A stretch of DNA of 5,727 nucleotides from Gammaproteobacteria bacterium (GTDB taxonomy: Bacteria > Pseudomonadota > Gammaproteobacteria > UWMA-0217), in contig DRPO01000315.1 in assembly GCA_011330835.1 (NCBI GenBank), positions 1-5,727 on the forward strand. The letters are read 5' to 3'. This document shows positions 5,644 through 5,727 of this stretch, in pieces. Made by a program: the position numbers and the translations under genes. Numbering within the stretch: the stretch's first letter is position 1; the number at the start of each line of letters is the position of its first letter. Below the pieces are notes generated by a model. It worked only from the letters and a program-made list of their open reading frames with translations, made no database searches and was not told where the DNA came from.

Positions 5644-5727
5644 TCAGACGCGGGTATAGCGGACTTTCGCCCGGTCGGTTTCCCAGAGCGTGACCGCGCT
5701 GACTCTGACGGCGCCGGAGTCCAGCGC
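5644..5727 (-). CDS. queD: Partial QueD/PTPS-type 6-carboxytetrahydropterin synthase, C-terminal end
   Basis: The last 27 codons of an open frame enter from the right edge of the window and stop at TGA (5644-5646). The peptide, which includes VSAVTLWETDRAKVRYTRV, matches the end of the 6-pyruvoyl-tetrahydropterin synthase family, whose final strands carry a V-x-V-x-E-T motif followed by a Ser/Ala-rich and aromatic ending; the Glu here would be the pterin-anchoring residue. In bacteria this enzyme usually converts dihydroneopterin triphosphate to 6-carboxy-5,6,7,8-tetrahydropterin for preQ0/queuosine. The next gene downstream, folE2, makes exactly that substrate, which strengthens the call. 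The fragment is too short to separate QueD from other PTPS paralogues (for example those in folate synthesis). Confidence 0.65.
   Translation of the reverse strand, partial: ALDSGAVRVSAVTLWETDRAKVRYTRV

Noticed and set aside
5127..5693. 188-codon + strand frame opposite folE2
   Set aside because: Its composition (rich in His, Arg, Asp and Val) is typical of the antisense shadow of a real gene, and folE2 is unambiguous on the other strand.
1..5727. CRISPR array, insertion sequence, tRNA or phage element
   Set aside because: No regularly spaced repeats, transposase-like protein, terminal inverted repeats or tRNA-like cloverleaf were seen; nearly all of the window is accounted for by housekeeping genes.

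Overview
The window looks like an ordinary chromosomal segment from a proteobacterium. It is most likely a gammaproteobacterium outside the enteric group: the ribosomal and RNA polymerase proteins resemble those of E. coli almost end to end but differ at many positions, and the DNA is moderately GC-rich. I cannot assign a genus from the sequence alone.

Positions 1-2930 hold the alpha ribosomal-protein operon in its canonical order: rpsM (S13), rpsK (S11), rpsD (S4), rpoA (RNA polymerase alpha) and rplQ (L17), all on the + strand. The first four are separated by only 12-19 bases. A longer 64-base gap with a clean hairpin separates rpoA from rplQ. A strong Rho-independent terminator (2900-2926) closes the operon. 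The leader, where S4 would repress its own operon, lies almost entirely upstream of the window.

Positions 2931-4105 hold a LysR-family regulator of the CysL/YeiE-like type (3066-3965), preceded by two short dyad symmetries that could be operators. After it comes a 140-base AT-rich intergenic region with a long imperfect inverted repeat, a plausible sigma70 promoter and repeated AATAT(C/T)CG motifs.

Positions 4106-4798 encode a class I SAM-dependent methyltransferase that best resembles the small soluble PmtA-type phosphatidylethanolamine N-methyltransferases. This suggests, without proving it, that the organism can make methylated phospholipids up to phosphatidylcholine.

Positions 4839-5727 are on the - strand and face the methyltransferase. 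They contain folE2 (GTP cyclohydrolase IB) and, one base upstream of it, the C-terminal end of a QueD/PTPS-type 6-carboxytetrahydropterin synthase gene that runs off the window. These act consecutively: FolE2 makes dihydroneopterin triphosphate from GTP, and QueD uses it for preQ0/queuosine synthesis. The same FolE2 product also feeds folate synthesis.

I found no mobile element, CRISPR array, tRNA or rRNA, and nothing I would call a new system. The points worth a second look are the intergenic structures and the folE2-queD coupling.
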